Assembly: GCA_027492585.1 (NCBI GenBank)
Contig: JAPUEK010000084.1
Location: 1 to 44,760 of the forward strand
From: Paracoccaceae bacterium
GTDB taxonomy: Bacteria > Pseudomonadota > Alphaproteobacteria > Rhodobacterales > Rhodobacteraceae
DNA length: 44,760 nt
Reading direction: 5' to 3'
Below are positions 17,407 to 25,900 of the stretch, one piece after another. How positions within the stretch are numbered: the first letter of the stretch is position 1; each line of letters opens with the position of its first letter. Below the pieces are notes generated by a model. It was given only the letters and a program-made list of their open reading frames with translations. It was not told the origin of the DNA and made no database searches. The translations under genes were made by a program, and so were the position numbers.

Positions 17407-18357
17407 ATGCCCCGCCCGCTGATAACCGCTGCCGCACAGATGGGTCCCATCGCCCGCAGCGATACCCGTGTGCAGACCGTCCACCGTCTTGTCGAGATGA
17501 TGCGTGAGGCGCGGTCGCGCGGGGCCGGGTTGGTGGTTTTCACCGAACTCGCGCTGACCACCTTCTTTCCGCGCTGGCTGATCACGGATGAGGAGGAACT
17601 CGACAGCTACTACGAAACCACGATGCCTTCGCCCGCGACGCAGCCGCTTTTCGACGAGGCACGGCGTCTGGGCATCGGGTTCAGCCTCGGTTACGCGGAG
17701 CTGGTCATCGAAAACGGGGTGAAGCGGCGTTTCAACACCGCCATCCTTGTCGATCGCACAGGCCGGATCATCGGAAAGTACCGGAAGGTGCATCTGCCCG
17801 GCCATGACACTCCGCAGCCGGGCCGGGCCTTTCAGGATCTGGAAAAGCGCTATTTCGAACCCGGCAATCTGGGCTTTCCGGTCTTTCGCGGCTTTGGCGG
17901 CGTGATGGGCATGGCGATCTGCAATGACAGGCGCTGGCCGGAAACCTATCGTCTCATGGGGCTTCAGGCCGTCGATATGGTCATGCTCGGCTACAACGCG
18001 CCCTTTGACCATACCGGCGACGAAGCCGTGAACAGCCTGACCCTGTTCCACAATCACCTGTCGATGCAGGCGGGCGCCTATAAGAACGCAACCTGGGGTG
18101 TCGGCACCGCAAAATGCGGCACCGAGGAAGGCTCCAGAATGGGCGCGCAGAGCGTGATCATCGCGCCTTCGGGCGAGATCGTCGCACAGGCGACGAATGT
18201 CGAGGACGAGGTGATCACCGCGAAATGCGATCTGGACATGGGGCGGATCTACAAGGAGACGATCTTCAACTTCGCCCGTCACCGCCGCCCGGAACATTAC
18301 GGGCTGATCGTGGGGAGGGCAGGGGCCATCCCCCCTGCCGGGGGGGATGAGCCGTGA
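17407..18357 (+). CDS. N-carbamoyl-D-amino-acid-hydrolase-like amidohydrolase (nitrilase superfamily)
   Basis: An intact 316-residue cytosolic carbon-nitrogen hydrolase. The Glu-Lys-Cys triad sits at the positions known for Agrobacterium D-carbamoylase: Glu47 (VVFTELALTTFFPRW), Lys127 (GKYRKVHLPG) and Cys172 (AICNDRRWPE). NLGYAELV-like, RRFNTAIL, FEPGNLGFPVF and SMQAGAYKNATW segments also match that enzyme along the whole length; the last ~12 residues are extra. It should hydrolyse an N-carbamoyl amino acid or a related half-amide to the free acid and ammonia. The start follows GAAGGAG. Its TGA overlaps a GTG start of the amidase remnant. It is the only large enzyme gene in this operon core with no frame damage. 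Confidence 0.87.
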   Translation: MPRPLITAAAQMGPIARSDTRVQTVHRLVEMMREARSRGAGLVVFTELALTTFFPRWLITDEEELDSYYETTMPSPATQPLFDEARRLGIGFSLGYAELVIENGVKRRFNTAILVDRTGRIIGKYRKVHLPGHDTPQPGRAFQDLEKRYFEPGNLGFPVFRGFGGVMGMAICNDRRWPETYRLMGLQAVDMVMLGYNAPFDHTGDEAVNSLTLFHNHLSMQAGAYKNATWGVGTAKCGTEEGSRMGAQSVIIAPSGEIVAQATNVEDEVITAKCDLDMGRIYKETIFNFARHRRPEHYGLIVGRAGAIPPAGGDEP

Positions 18358-18725
18358 CCGATGATCGCGGCCTGAGCGCGTAACGCGATCTCTTCCGATG
18401 CCGCCGATCGCGGGAGGCCATCGCCGCCGCCTGATCGCGGCCGTGAATGAGCGCATGGGCGATGCCCTGCATCTGCCCGACCACACCCGGCGTCGCTATG
18501 CCCTTCGCCCCGCTGGAAGCCGATGCCGAAGTGTTCTTCCACCACAATTTCCGCACGCTCAGGAACACGGCGCTTGGCAACTTTCTCGACTGGTGCGGGT
18601 TGTCCGTCCCGAACGGCGCCGATGCGGACGGGATGCCGACCGGGCTGATGGTCTGCGGGCGGCATGGGCGCGATCTGCCGCTGCTGTCGGCCGGGCTGGC
18701 CCTGGAACAGTTCATACGCGGCTGA
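18354..18725 (+). pseudogene. Amidase-signature enzyme, internally deleted remnant
   Basis: A GTG at 18354 overlapping the previous stop begins MTDDRGLSA, then a stop, then RDLFRC in another frame, which resembles an amidase N-terminus (...LSA.EL...). About 70 bp later the sequence jumps to an amidase C-terminus: [77 protein letters not shown]. The nucleophilic Ser and the catalytic Ser-Lys region are missing. Only about 120 of the usual ~450 residues remain, and there is a further frame change near 18470. This is a genuine large deletion, not a base-calling slip, and the protein cannot work. Confidence 0.78.
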
Positions 18726-18789
18726 AGCCGCAACGATCCGAAGGGGGTGGAATGATCCGCTCCCGCGATTCAAGACAGGAGGAAAACGG

Positions 18790-19691
18790 ATGACCAAGAA
18801 GATCATATGCGCTTTCGGCACCGACATCGATTCGGTGGCGGGCTGGATCGGCTCCTATGGCGGCGGCGACAGCCCGTCCGACATCCAGCGCGGGATTTTT
18901 GCGACCGAGGTGGGCGTCCCCCGCCTGCTGCGGATGTTCAAGAAATACGATCTGAAAACCTCGTTCGTCATCCCCGGCCACTCGCTGGAGACCTTCCCCA
19001 GGCAGATGGAGATGATCGTCAAGGACGGCCATGAAGTCGGCGCGCATGGCTACCTGCACGAAAACCCCATCGCCATGACGGCGGCCCAGGAAGAGGATGT
19101 TCTGGTCAAGTCGATCGAGCTGATCAAGGACCTGACCGGGCAGGCGCCGCGCGGCTATGTCGCGCCGTGGTGGGAGATGTCGAATTCGACCGCCGCTCTG
19201 CTGGTCAAGCACGGCTTCACCTGCGACCATTCGCAGGGCTACCGGGACTTCCAGCCCTTCTATGCCCGGGTCGGCGATAGCTGGAATACCATCGACTATT
19301 CGAAATCGGCGAAGGACTGGATGCATCCGCTGAAGCACGGGGCCGAGATCGACCTCGTGGATATCGCGGCCAACTGGTATGTCGACGACCTGCCGCCGAT
19401 GATGTTCATGAAGAAGTCGCCCAACAGCCATGGCTTCGTCAATCCGCGTGACATCGAGGAGCTGTGGCGTGACCAGTTCGACTGGGTGTACCGCGAGATG
19501 GATTATGCGGTGTTCGCCTTCACCATCCCCCCGATGTCGCCGGACGCCCGCAGGTTCTGCTCATGCTGGAGCGGCTGATCGAATGCATCAGCAAACATTC
19601 CGGTGTGGAATGGGCGACCTTCGAGGATATCGCCAAGGACTTCCGCAAGCGCTATCCCTTTGCCTCGGGCAATCGTCCCGAAGTGATCTGA
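18790..19691 (+). pseudogene. Polysaccharide-deacetylase-fold hydrolase (cyclic imide hydrolase/PuuE-like), C-terminal frameshift
   Basis: A ~300-residue metal-dependent hydrolase with the NodB-type fold: [11 protein letters not shown] (metal-site Asp12/Asp14), [28 protein letters not shown] (His86 and His90) and [10 protein letters not shown]. The [14 protein letters not shown] and [13 protein letters not shown] segments place it in the subgroup that includes PuuE-type allantoinase and, as I recall, bacterial cyclic imide hydrolase, rather than chitin deacetylases; no signal peptide is present. Near 19528 ATCCCCCCGATG lacks one base compared with the expected ATC-CAC-CCC-GAT; corrected, the frame continues [29 protein letters not shown] to the stop at 19689. 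As written the last ~45 residues are lost, but the metal site is intact, so activity is conceivable. Confidence 0.75.
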
Positions 19692-19700
19692 CCCGGATCG

Positions 19701-19728
19701 CCGGAGGGGCTCACCCCTCCGGATTTTC
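19701..19728 (+). terminator. Hairpin with the repeat-family stem, likely terminator
   Basis: CCGGAGGGG (19701-19709), loop CTCA, CCCCTCCGG (19714-19722), then ATTTT. The nine-base stem is identical to that of intergenic repeat copies A, C and D but without their tail. It lies 10 bp after the deacetylase-like gene and 18 bp before the small CxxC gene, so it would attenuate transcription between them. Confidence 0.55.
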
Positions 19729-19745
19729 CGACAGAGGAGAGCGCC

Positions 19746-20036
19746 ATGTGCAATGCCTGTGGAAATCCCGCGGCCCCCGGACACTGGACGGAAGCCGGCG
19801 CCGCCACGCCCGGCGACCGTCTGCGCGCACGGTTCCATCGTGCGGCTCTGTTGCAGGCGGTGCTGCGTCCCTATGGGCTCACCGCCCATGACGGCGTCGT
19901 CGTGCCGGGCATCCAGATCGGAACCCTGGCCGGGGCGCAGAGCATCGTTCAGGATCTCGGAGAGGTCTGGGCCGAGGCGGAACGTCTCTCCGGTCAGGCG
20001 ATAGACCCTCTCGATCCGCGGTATCCGGATGACTGA
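19746..20036 (+). CDS. Small CxxC protein coupled to a COG0523 GTPase, unrecognised family
   Basis: A 96-residue acidic soluble protein beginning MCNACGNP (Cys2, Cys5), followed by HWTEAGAATPGDRLRARFHRAALLQAVLRPYGL and ending AEAERLSGQAIDPLDPRYPDD. No signal peptide or membrane segment. GAGGAGAGCGCC precedes the ATG. It overlaps the COG0523 GTPase gene by 8 bp, so the two are co-translated. I do not recognise the family. The N-terminal CxxC and the metallochaperone partner suggest a metal-handling or metal-accepting role in the adjoining catabolic pathway, but that is inference. Confidence 0.75.
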   Translation: MCNACGNPAAPGHWTEAGAATPGDRLRARFHRAALLQAVLRPYGLTAHDGVVVPGIQIGTLAGAQSIVQDLGEVWAEAERLSGQAIDPLDPRYPDD

Positions 20037-21018
20037 CACGCGCCTGCGGCTCACCATCCTGGGCGGCTATCTGGGGTCGGGCAAGACAACCCGGCTGCGC
20101 CATCAGCTTCATGTCGGCGCCTTCGGGCCGCGGGTTCATGTCGTCGTCAACGAAGCGGCCGAGGTCCCCGCCGATGATGCGTTGCTGACCGGGGCTGAAG
20201 GAATGACGCTGCTGGCGGGGGGCTGTTGTTGCTGCACCGGGCGGGCCGAACTGATTGCCGCCCTGCGCGCAATCTGCGATGCGCGCAGCCGGGTCGCCGC
20301 CGATGCGCCGCGGCTGGAGAGGATCGTGCTGGAAACCAGCGGTCTGGCCGATCCCGGCGCGATCGTGCAGGCGATCCAGACCGATTCCGTCCTGATCCAC
20401 CATATCGTGACGGAGCGCACCATCGTTGCGGTCGACAGCCTGCACGCCCTGGCCCATCTTGCGACCGAACCCCTTAGGCGGCGCCAGACAGGCGCTGCGG
20501 ACCATTTGATCCTTACCAAGAGCGATGCCTGTGATCCTGCCGCGCTTGACCTTCTGCGTGCCACGCTGGGCGCACTGAACGGCCATGCCACCCTGTCCGC
20601 CGCCGTGCGCGGCGATACGGTGGCGCTGCCGCCGCTGGCCCCGGACACCGCTCCGGCCCCCTTGCCGGCGCTTGCGGAGGAGGATCGGCGCGGCCCGATC
20701 CAGCCCACGCAGCTTGCCATTCCCGCGGGGCTGGACTGGTCCGCCTTTACGCTCTGGCTCTCGGCGCTGCTCCATGCGCGGGGCGATGATCTCGTGCGCG
20801 TCAAGGGCGTTGTCCGCACCCCGGCGGGGCGGCTCCTGCTGCAAACCGTCCGGAAGCTTGTGCAATCCCCCGAAATCCTGCCCAAACAGACCCGAGAGAG
20901 GGCCGACGACCGGATCGTCTTCATCGGCCGCGGCTACCGGCCGGACGACCTTGGCCGCTCCCTTCACCGCTTTCTCGGCCTTGTCCCCCTAAACCCTGAC
21001 GAACGGAGCTCCGCATGA
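20029..21018 (+). CDS. COG0523 (CobW/P47K) family GTPase, putative metallochaperone
   Basis: A 329-residue G3E GTPase. Walker A is GYLGSGKTT (13-21); the metal-binding CxCC motif appears as GGCCCC (Cys66-Cys69); VLETSGLADP is the Walker B/switch region and LTKSD the base-recognition motif. The C-terminal CobW_C domain spans about 230-310. Members deliver metal (Zn, Co, Fe) to client enzymes, for example nitrile hydratase. Here it sits between a metal-hydrolase-like gene with a small CxxC protein and a GNAT gene (ATGA overlap), so a client in the same operon, perhaps the deacetylase-fold hydrolase, is plausible. No Zur-like site precedes it, which argues against a zinc-starvation role. Confidence 0.85.
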   Translation: MTDTRLRLTILGGYLGSGKTTRLRHQLHVGAFGPRVHVVVNEAAEVPADDALLTGAEGMTLLAGGCCCCTGRAELIAALRAICDARSRVAADAPRLERIVLETSGLADPGAIVQAIQTDSVLIHHIVTERTIVAVDSLHALAHLATEPLRRRQTGAADHLILTKSDACDPAALDLLRATLGALNGHATLSAAVRGDTVALPPLAPDTAPAPLPALAEEDRRGPIQPTQLAIPAGLDWSAFTLWLSALLHARGDDLVRVKGVVRTPAGRLLLQTVRKLVQSPEILPKQTRERADDRIVFIGRGYRPDDLGRSLHRFLGLVPLNPDERSSA

Positions 21019-21464
21019 CCACCTGCACCATCCGCCCCCTGCGCCCCGAAGACCGTGCCGACTGGGCGCGGCTATGGACGGGCTATCTGGAATACTACCA
21101 GACCAGCGTGCCGCAAGCCGTCTACGACAGCACCTTCGCCCGGCTTCTGGGCGGAGAGGCGCAGGACTTCAACTGCCTGATCGCGGAGCTGGACGGCCGG
21201 CCGGTGGGTCTTGTGCATTATCTCTTCCACCGCCACTGCTGGAAGATCGAGAACATCTGCTATCTGCAAGACCTTTACGCCGAGCCGTCGGTGCGTGGCA
21301 TGGGCGTCGGGTGCGCGCTGATCGAGGCGGTCTATGCCGCCGCGGATGCGAACGGCACGCCCGCCGTCTATTGGCTCACGCAGGATTTCAACGAAACGGC
21401 GCGCAGGCTCTATGACCGCATCGCGCAGGTGACGCCCTTCATCCGCTACAACCGCAAGCTCTAG
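21015..21464 (+). CDS. GNAT family N-acetyltransferase
   Basis: A 149-residue acetyl-CoA-dependent acyltransferase. The GNAT core is visible: IRPLRPEDRADWARLW at the N-terminus, CYLQDLYAEPSVRGMGVGCALIEAVY (the acetyl-CoA pyrophosphate loop, Q/RxxGxG/A variant RGMGVG), and NETARRLYDRI near the C-terminus. The substrate is unknown; relatives with this layout acetylate small amines or amino acids. It is the last gene of the plus-strand operon (ATGA overlap with the COG0523 gene). Its TAG stop shares the palindrome CTAG with the stop of the convergent cupin gene. Confidence 0.85.
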   Translation: MTTCTIRPLRPEDRADWARLWTGYLEYYQTSVPQAVYDSTFARLLGGEAQDFNCLIAELDGRPVGLVHYLFHRHCWKIENICYLQDLYAEPSVRGMGVGCALIEAVYAAADANGTPAVYWLTQDFNETARRLYDRIAQVTPFIRYNRKL

Positions 21465-22126
21465 CTGCGGGTTTTGCGGTAGCTGTCCTGCAGCGCGATC
21501 CGCGCGCCGTCGAACCGGAAGATGTCGCACCCCTGGACCTCGACGCGGCGGCCGTTGCGGTCCGTGCCGGAAAAGCGCCATTCCGACAGACCCGTATCGC
21601 CGATGACGCGATGGCTTTCGTCCGTCCATGCGGCTTCGGGAAAGGTTTCGAACAGCTCGGCATAAGCGGCGCGCACCGCATCCCGCCCGATGAAACGCCG
21701 ACCCTCTGTCTCGGTCCCGGCAGAGGCATGGAAAGCGCAGTCGGCGGCCATGCAGGCCATGAGCCCTTGCAGATCCCGCTCATTCCAGGCCGCCATGAAT
21801 CGTACGAGAAGCTCCCGCCGCCGGCAGTTTTCCAGATCGGAAACGGTTTCGATCTCCAGAAAGGACAGCGGAGCGGTGCCGGCATTGGTGACATTGTGGT
21901 TGATGCCTTCGCGGCGCGAATAGGGAACGCCTTGTGACAAGGCGGCGGTCCGCGCCGTGCCGTCGGGCTCCTCCAGAGCCAGGGTGCCGTCCGTCAGCGG
22001 AACGATCACATAATCATGGCCATGCACATGCCAGCCGGTCGCCGCCCCCGGCGCAAAACGCCATTCGGTCACTTTGAAACGGTCGTCCTCGATATGCACG
22101 ATCCCTTCGGCAACGGCTCTGGTCAT
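21461..22126 (-). CDS. Cupin-SnoaL (NTF2-like) fusion protein
   Basis: A 221-residue soluble protein with two small folds. Residues ~10-98 are a cupin: GWHVHGHDYVIVPLTDGTLAL gives the His-x-His metal motif and the tail HNVTNAG the second. Residues ~105-221 are a SnoaL/NTF2-like domain: RFMAAWNERDLQGLMACMAADCAFH, FIGRDAVRAAYAELFETFPEA and RVEVQGCDIFRFDGARI. Either domain alone is common; both can bind small hydrophobic or carboxylate ligands, and cupins may be catalytic with Fe or Mn. The second gene of a two-gene minus unit, coupled (ATGA) to a GNAT. It ends in a 4-bp overlap with the convergent GNAT gene. Function unknown. Confidence 0.8.
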   Translation of the reverse strand: MTRAVAEGIVHIEDDRFKVTEWRFAPGAATGWHVHGHDYVIVPLTDGTLALEEPDGTARTAALSQGVPYSRREGINHNVTNAGTAPLSFLEIETVSDLENCRRRELLVRFMAAWNERDLQGLMACMAADCAFHASAGTETEGRRFIGRDAVRAAYAELFETFPEAAWTDESHRVIGDTGLSEWRFSGTDRNGRRVEVQGCDIFRFDGARIALQDSYRKTRS

Positions 22127-22695
22127 TCTGGTCCTTCCTGACCGTCAGGTCGATCTGCTCCGGCTTCCTTCAGGCTGGCAGGCGCAGGATGGCGCCAGAT
22201 CTCCATCGGACCCAGCCGGACATGCCGGAAAATCCCCTCGTATGTGCAGTCCATCCGCTTCGCCAGCCGGATCGAGCGTTCGTTGGCCGGATCAATCATG
22301 CTCACGGCCGTAGGCCAGCGCAGGACGTCATAGGCATGGGCGCGCGCCGCGAGGGCGGCTTCAAGGGCAATCCCACGGCCTTCCGCATGATCCATCAGCA
22401 CCCAGCCCACCTCGGGCTCCATCCAGCCTTCGGGAAACCACAGCCCGACATGCCCGCAGAATTGCCCGGTTGCGCGGTCTTCCACCGCCCACAAGCCATA
22501 GCCGCGCAAGGCCCAGTGACCCAGATGCGTGGCAAGCCCGCGCCAGGCTTGCTCCGGCGTCAGCGGGCCGCCGATGAACCGGGATCGCTCGGTTTCGTAA
22601 AACGCTGCGAAATCATCGAAATCGGACTGACGATATTCCCGCAACAGCAGGTTCCGGGTCGTCAGCCGGGGGATCTTGACCGTGAAAGCGTCCAT
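22123..22695 (-). CDS. GNAT family N-acetyltransferase, RimJ/RimL-like
   Basis: A 190-residue acetyltransferase of the Acetyltransf_3 type: IPRLTTRNLLLREYRQSDFDDFAAFYETE at the N-terminus, FCGHVGLWFPEG and EVGWVLMDHAEGRGIALEAALA (acetyl-CoA loop), and VSMIDPANERSIRLAKRMDCTYEG, the typical last conserved block. The ATG at 22695 (preceded by AGGATCCG) is preferred over an upstream TTG at 22716. It overlaps the start of the cupin-SnoaL gene by ATGA, so the two form an operon. The acetylated substrate is not evident. Confidence 0.85.
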   Translation of the reverse strand: MDAFTVKIPRLTTRNLLLREYRQSDFDDFAAFYETERSRFIGGPLTPEQAWRGLATHLGHWALRGYGLWAVEDRATGQFCGHVGLWFPEGWMEPEVGWVLMDHAEGRGIALEAALAARAHAYDVLRWPTAVSMIDPANERSIRLAKRMDCTYEGIFRHVRLGPMEIWRHPAPASLKEAGADRPDGQEGPE

Positions 22696-22917
22696 CGGAT
22701 CCTGCCTTTTACGCAAGGTTATCCCGAACTTCGGCCCACTGGAAATATCCGTCCGTGCAAGCTGTTATGCCCAAAACCGGGTCTCTTCGGTCCCAATCCC
22801 GCGCCATGGGGCCTTCCCCCAAGGCAAATGCCGTCGGAGAGGCGGACCCCGCCGCCCTTTTGCGACCGGATCAATAGGGGCGCGGGACGAACGGCAAAGG
22901 CATTGCAGCCTGCCGGC

Positions 22918-25900
22918 CTAGAATTCCTCCACCATCACCACGCCCGGAATGGCCTTGATCGCGCCCTTGATCTGGGGTGTCACCGGATAGGGCTTCGGCA
23001 ATTCCATGTCGATCTCGCGGCCCTGTTCATCGGCGATGCAGAGCCGGATCGTCGCGCGGTTTCGGCCCTCCATCTTGCCGAGGAGGGTGGCGAGCGAGGG
23101 CAGCGCCTCCGCCCGGTCCAGATAGATCCGCAGGTCAGCGACTCCCGCCTGATCGGCCACGGTATCAATGGGTTGCACCGCATTGGCCAGAAGCTTCACC
23201 CCCTCGCCATCGGGATCGGCCTTGACCGTCAGCACGACGTTCTTGCCCGGCTCCAGATTGTCCCGCGCCGCCTCCAGCACGTCGGAGAAGACCGTGACCT
23301 CATATAGCCCGGTCGGATCGGAAAGCTGCACGAAGGCAAAGCGGTTGCCGCGCGCCGACTTGCGCTCCTGCTTGCTGCTGACCGAGCCCGCGATCTTGGC
23401 GATCAGCGGCCCGCGCTCGGCCAAGGCGGTGATCTCGGCCAGCGTCTTCACGTCCTTGCGCTTCAGCGCCCCCATGTAATCGTCGAGCGGATGGCCTGAC
23501 AGATAGAAGCCGACCGCCTGATGCTCCTGCGCCAGACGCTCCACCGGCAGCCAGTCGTTGCGGAAGGGCAGGCGGGGTTCGGGAATGTCCGCGCCGCTTT
23601 CGCCGAAAAGCGAGACCTGGGAGGAGGATTTCGCCTCGTGGATCGCCGCCGAATAGGCGACCAGCGCGTCGAGCGCCTCGAAGACCCTTGCCCGGTTGCC
23701 GTCGAGCCGGTCGAAGGCCCCGGCCCGCGCCAGCATCTCCATCGGGCGCTTGCCGACCCGCTTCAGATCCACCCGCCGCGCGAAATCGAAAAGGGAGGCA
23801 AAGGGCCTCTCCCCCCGCGCCTCGACGATCAGCCGCATCGCCTCGACGCCGACATTCTTAAGGGCGCCGAGCGCATAGATCACCTGCCCCTCGCGCACCG
23901 TGAAGGTGGCCAGCGAGGCATTGACGCAGGGCGCCACGGTCTTGATGCCGAGCTTGTCGACTTCGCGCTTGTAGACGGCGAGCTTGTCGGTGAGGTGAAG
24001 GTCGCAGTTCATCACCGCGGCCATGAACTCCACCGGGTAATTGGCCTTGAGATAGGCGGTCTGATAGCTGACCACCGCATAGGCCGCCGCGTGGCTCTTG
24101 TTGAAGCCGTAGTTGGCGAATTTCTCCAGCAGGTCGAAGACTTCGCCGGCCTTGTCCTTCGGGACATTGTGGGTCTTGGCCGCACCCTCCACGAATTTCG
24201 GGCGCTCCTTGGCCATTTCCTCGGCGATCTTCTTGCCCATCGCCCGGCGCAAAAGGTCCGCGCCGCCAAGGCTGTAGCCGGCCATGACCTGCGCGATCTG
24301 CATCACCTGTTCCTGATAGACGATGATGCCCTGCGTCTCGGCAAGGATGTGGTCGATGGTCGGATGGATCGACTCGAGGTCGCGCTGCCCGTTTTTCACC
24401 TCGCAATAGGTGGGGATGTTCTCCATCGGGCCGGGGCGGTACAGCGCCACGAGCGCCACGATGTCCTCGATGCAGTTGGGCTTCATGCGCCGAAGCGCAT
24501 CCATCATCCCCGAGCTTTCCACCTGAAACACCGCGACCGTCTTCGCCGCGGCGTAGAGCTCGTAGGTCGGCTTGTCGTCCAGGGGGATCAGGCTGATGTC
24601 GAGGCTGATCCCGCGCAGCTTCAGGAGCTCGAGCGCATTCTGGATCACCGTCAGCGTCTTCAGCCCCAGAAAGTCGAACTTCACCAGCCCCGCCGCTTCG
24701 ACCCATTTCATGTTGAACTGGGTCGCCGGCATGTCCGAGCGCGGGTCCTGATAGAGCGGCACCAGCGCATCGAGCGGCCGGTCGCCGATCACCACGCCCG
24801 CGGCATGGGTCGAGGCGTTGCGGTACAGCCCCTCGATCTGCTCGGCATAGGTCAGAAGGCGGCCCACCACCTCTTCCTTCGCGGCCTCGCGCAGGCGCGG
24901 CTCGTCGGCCAGCGCCTTGGTGATGGAGACGGGTTTCACCCCCTCGACCGGGATCATCTTCGACAGCCGGTCCACCTGCCCGTAGGAAAGCTGCAAGACG
25001 CGCCCCACGTCGCGCACCGCCGCCTTGGACAGAAGCGCGCCGAAGGTGATGATCTGGCCCACCTTGTCGCGGCCATAACGCTCCTGCACATACTGGATCA
25101 CCTCCTCGCGGCGATCCATGCAGAAGTCGATGTCAAAGTCGGGCATCGAGACCCGCTCGGGGTTCAGGAACCGCTCGAACAGCAGCGCATAGCGCAAAGG
25201 GTCCAGATCGGTGATCGTCAGCGCATAGGCCACAAGGCTGCCCGCCCCCGAACCCCGCCCCGGCCCGACCGGAATGTCGTGATCCTTGGCCCATTTGATG
25301 AAATCGGCCACGATCAGGAAATAGCCGGGAAAGCCCATCTTCTCGATGATCCCGAGCTCGAAATCGAGCCGCGCCTGATACTCTTCCGGGCTGACGGCAT
25401 GGGGGATCACGGAAAGGCGGCGCTGAAGCCCCTCATTGGCCTGACGCCGCAGCTCCTGCACCTCGTCATCGGCAAAGCGCGGCAGGATCGGTTTGCGCTT
25501 GAAGGCGGCAAAGGCGCAGCGGCGGGCGATCTCGACCGTGTTTTCCAAAGCCTCCGGCAGATCGGCGAAAAGCGCGCACATCTCGGCTTCGGATTTGAAA
25601 TAATGCTGCGGGGTCAGGCGGCGGCGCGGTTGGCTCTGATCGACATAGGCGCCCTCGGCGATGCAGATCAGCGCGTCATGGGCCTCGAACATCTCGGCTT
25701 TGGGGAAATAGACATCGTTGGTGGCGACGATGGGCAGATCCATCGCATAGGCCATCTCCAGAAGACCGCGCTCCGACAGGGCCTCGCCCTCCGGCAACCG
25801 CCCGCCCTCGCCGGGATGACGTTGCAGTTCGATGTAGAAACGGCCCGGATAGATCCCGGCAAGCTGCGCCGCCAGAGCCTGCGCCTTGGCCGCTTGCCCC

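Noticed and set aside
16543-18357. A natural fusion of a CitE-like lyase with a carbamoylase-like hydrolase (604 codons)
   Set aside because: The join runs through non-conserved sequence created by a seven-C run; the alternative frame restores a normal lyase end, and the hydrolase has its own ribosome-binding site and ATG at 17407.
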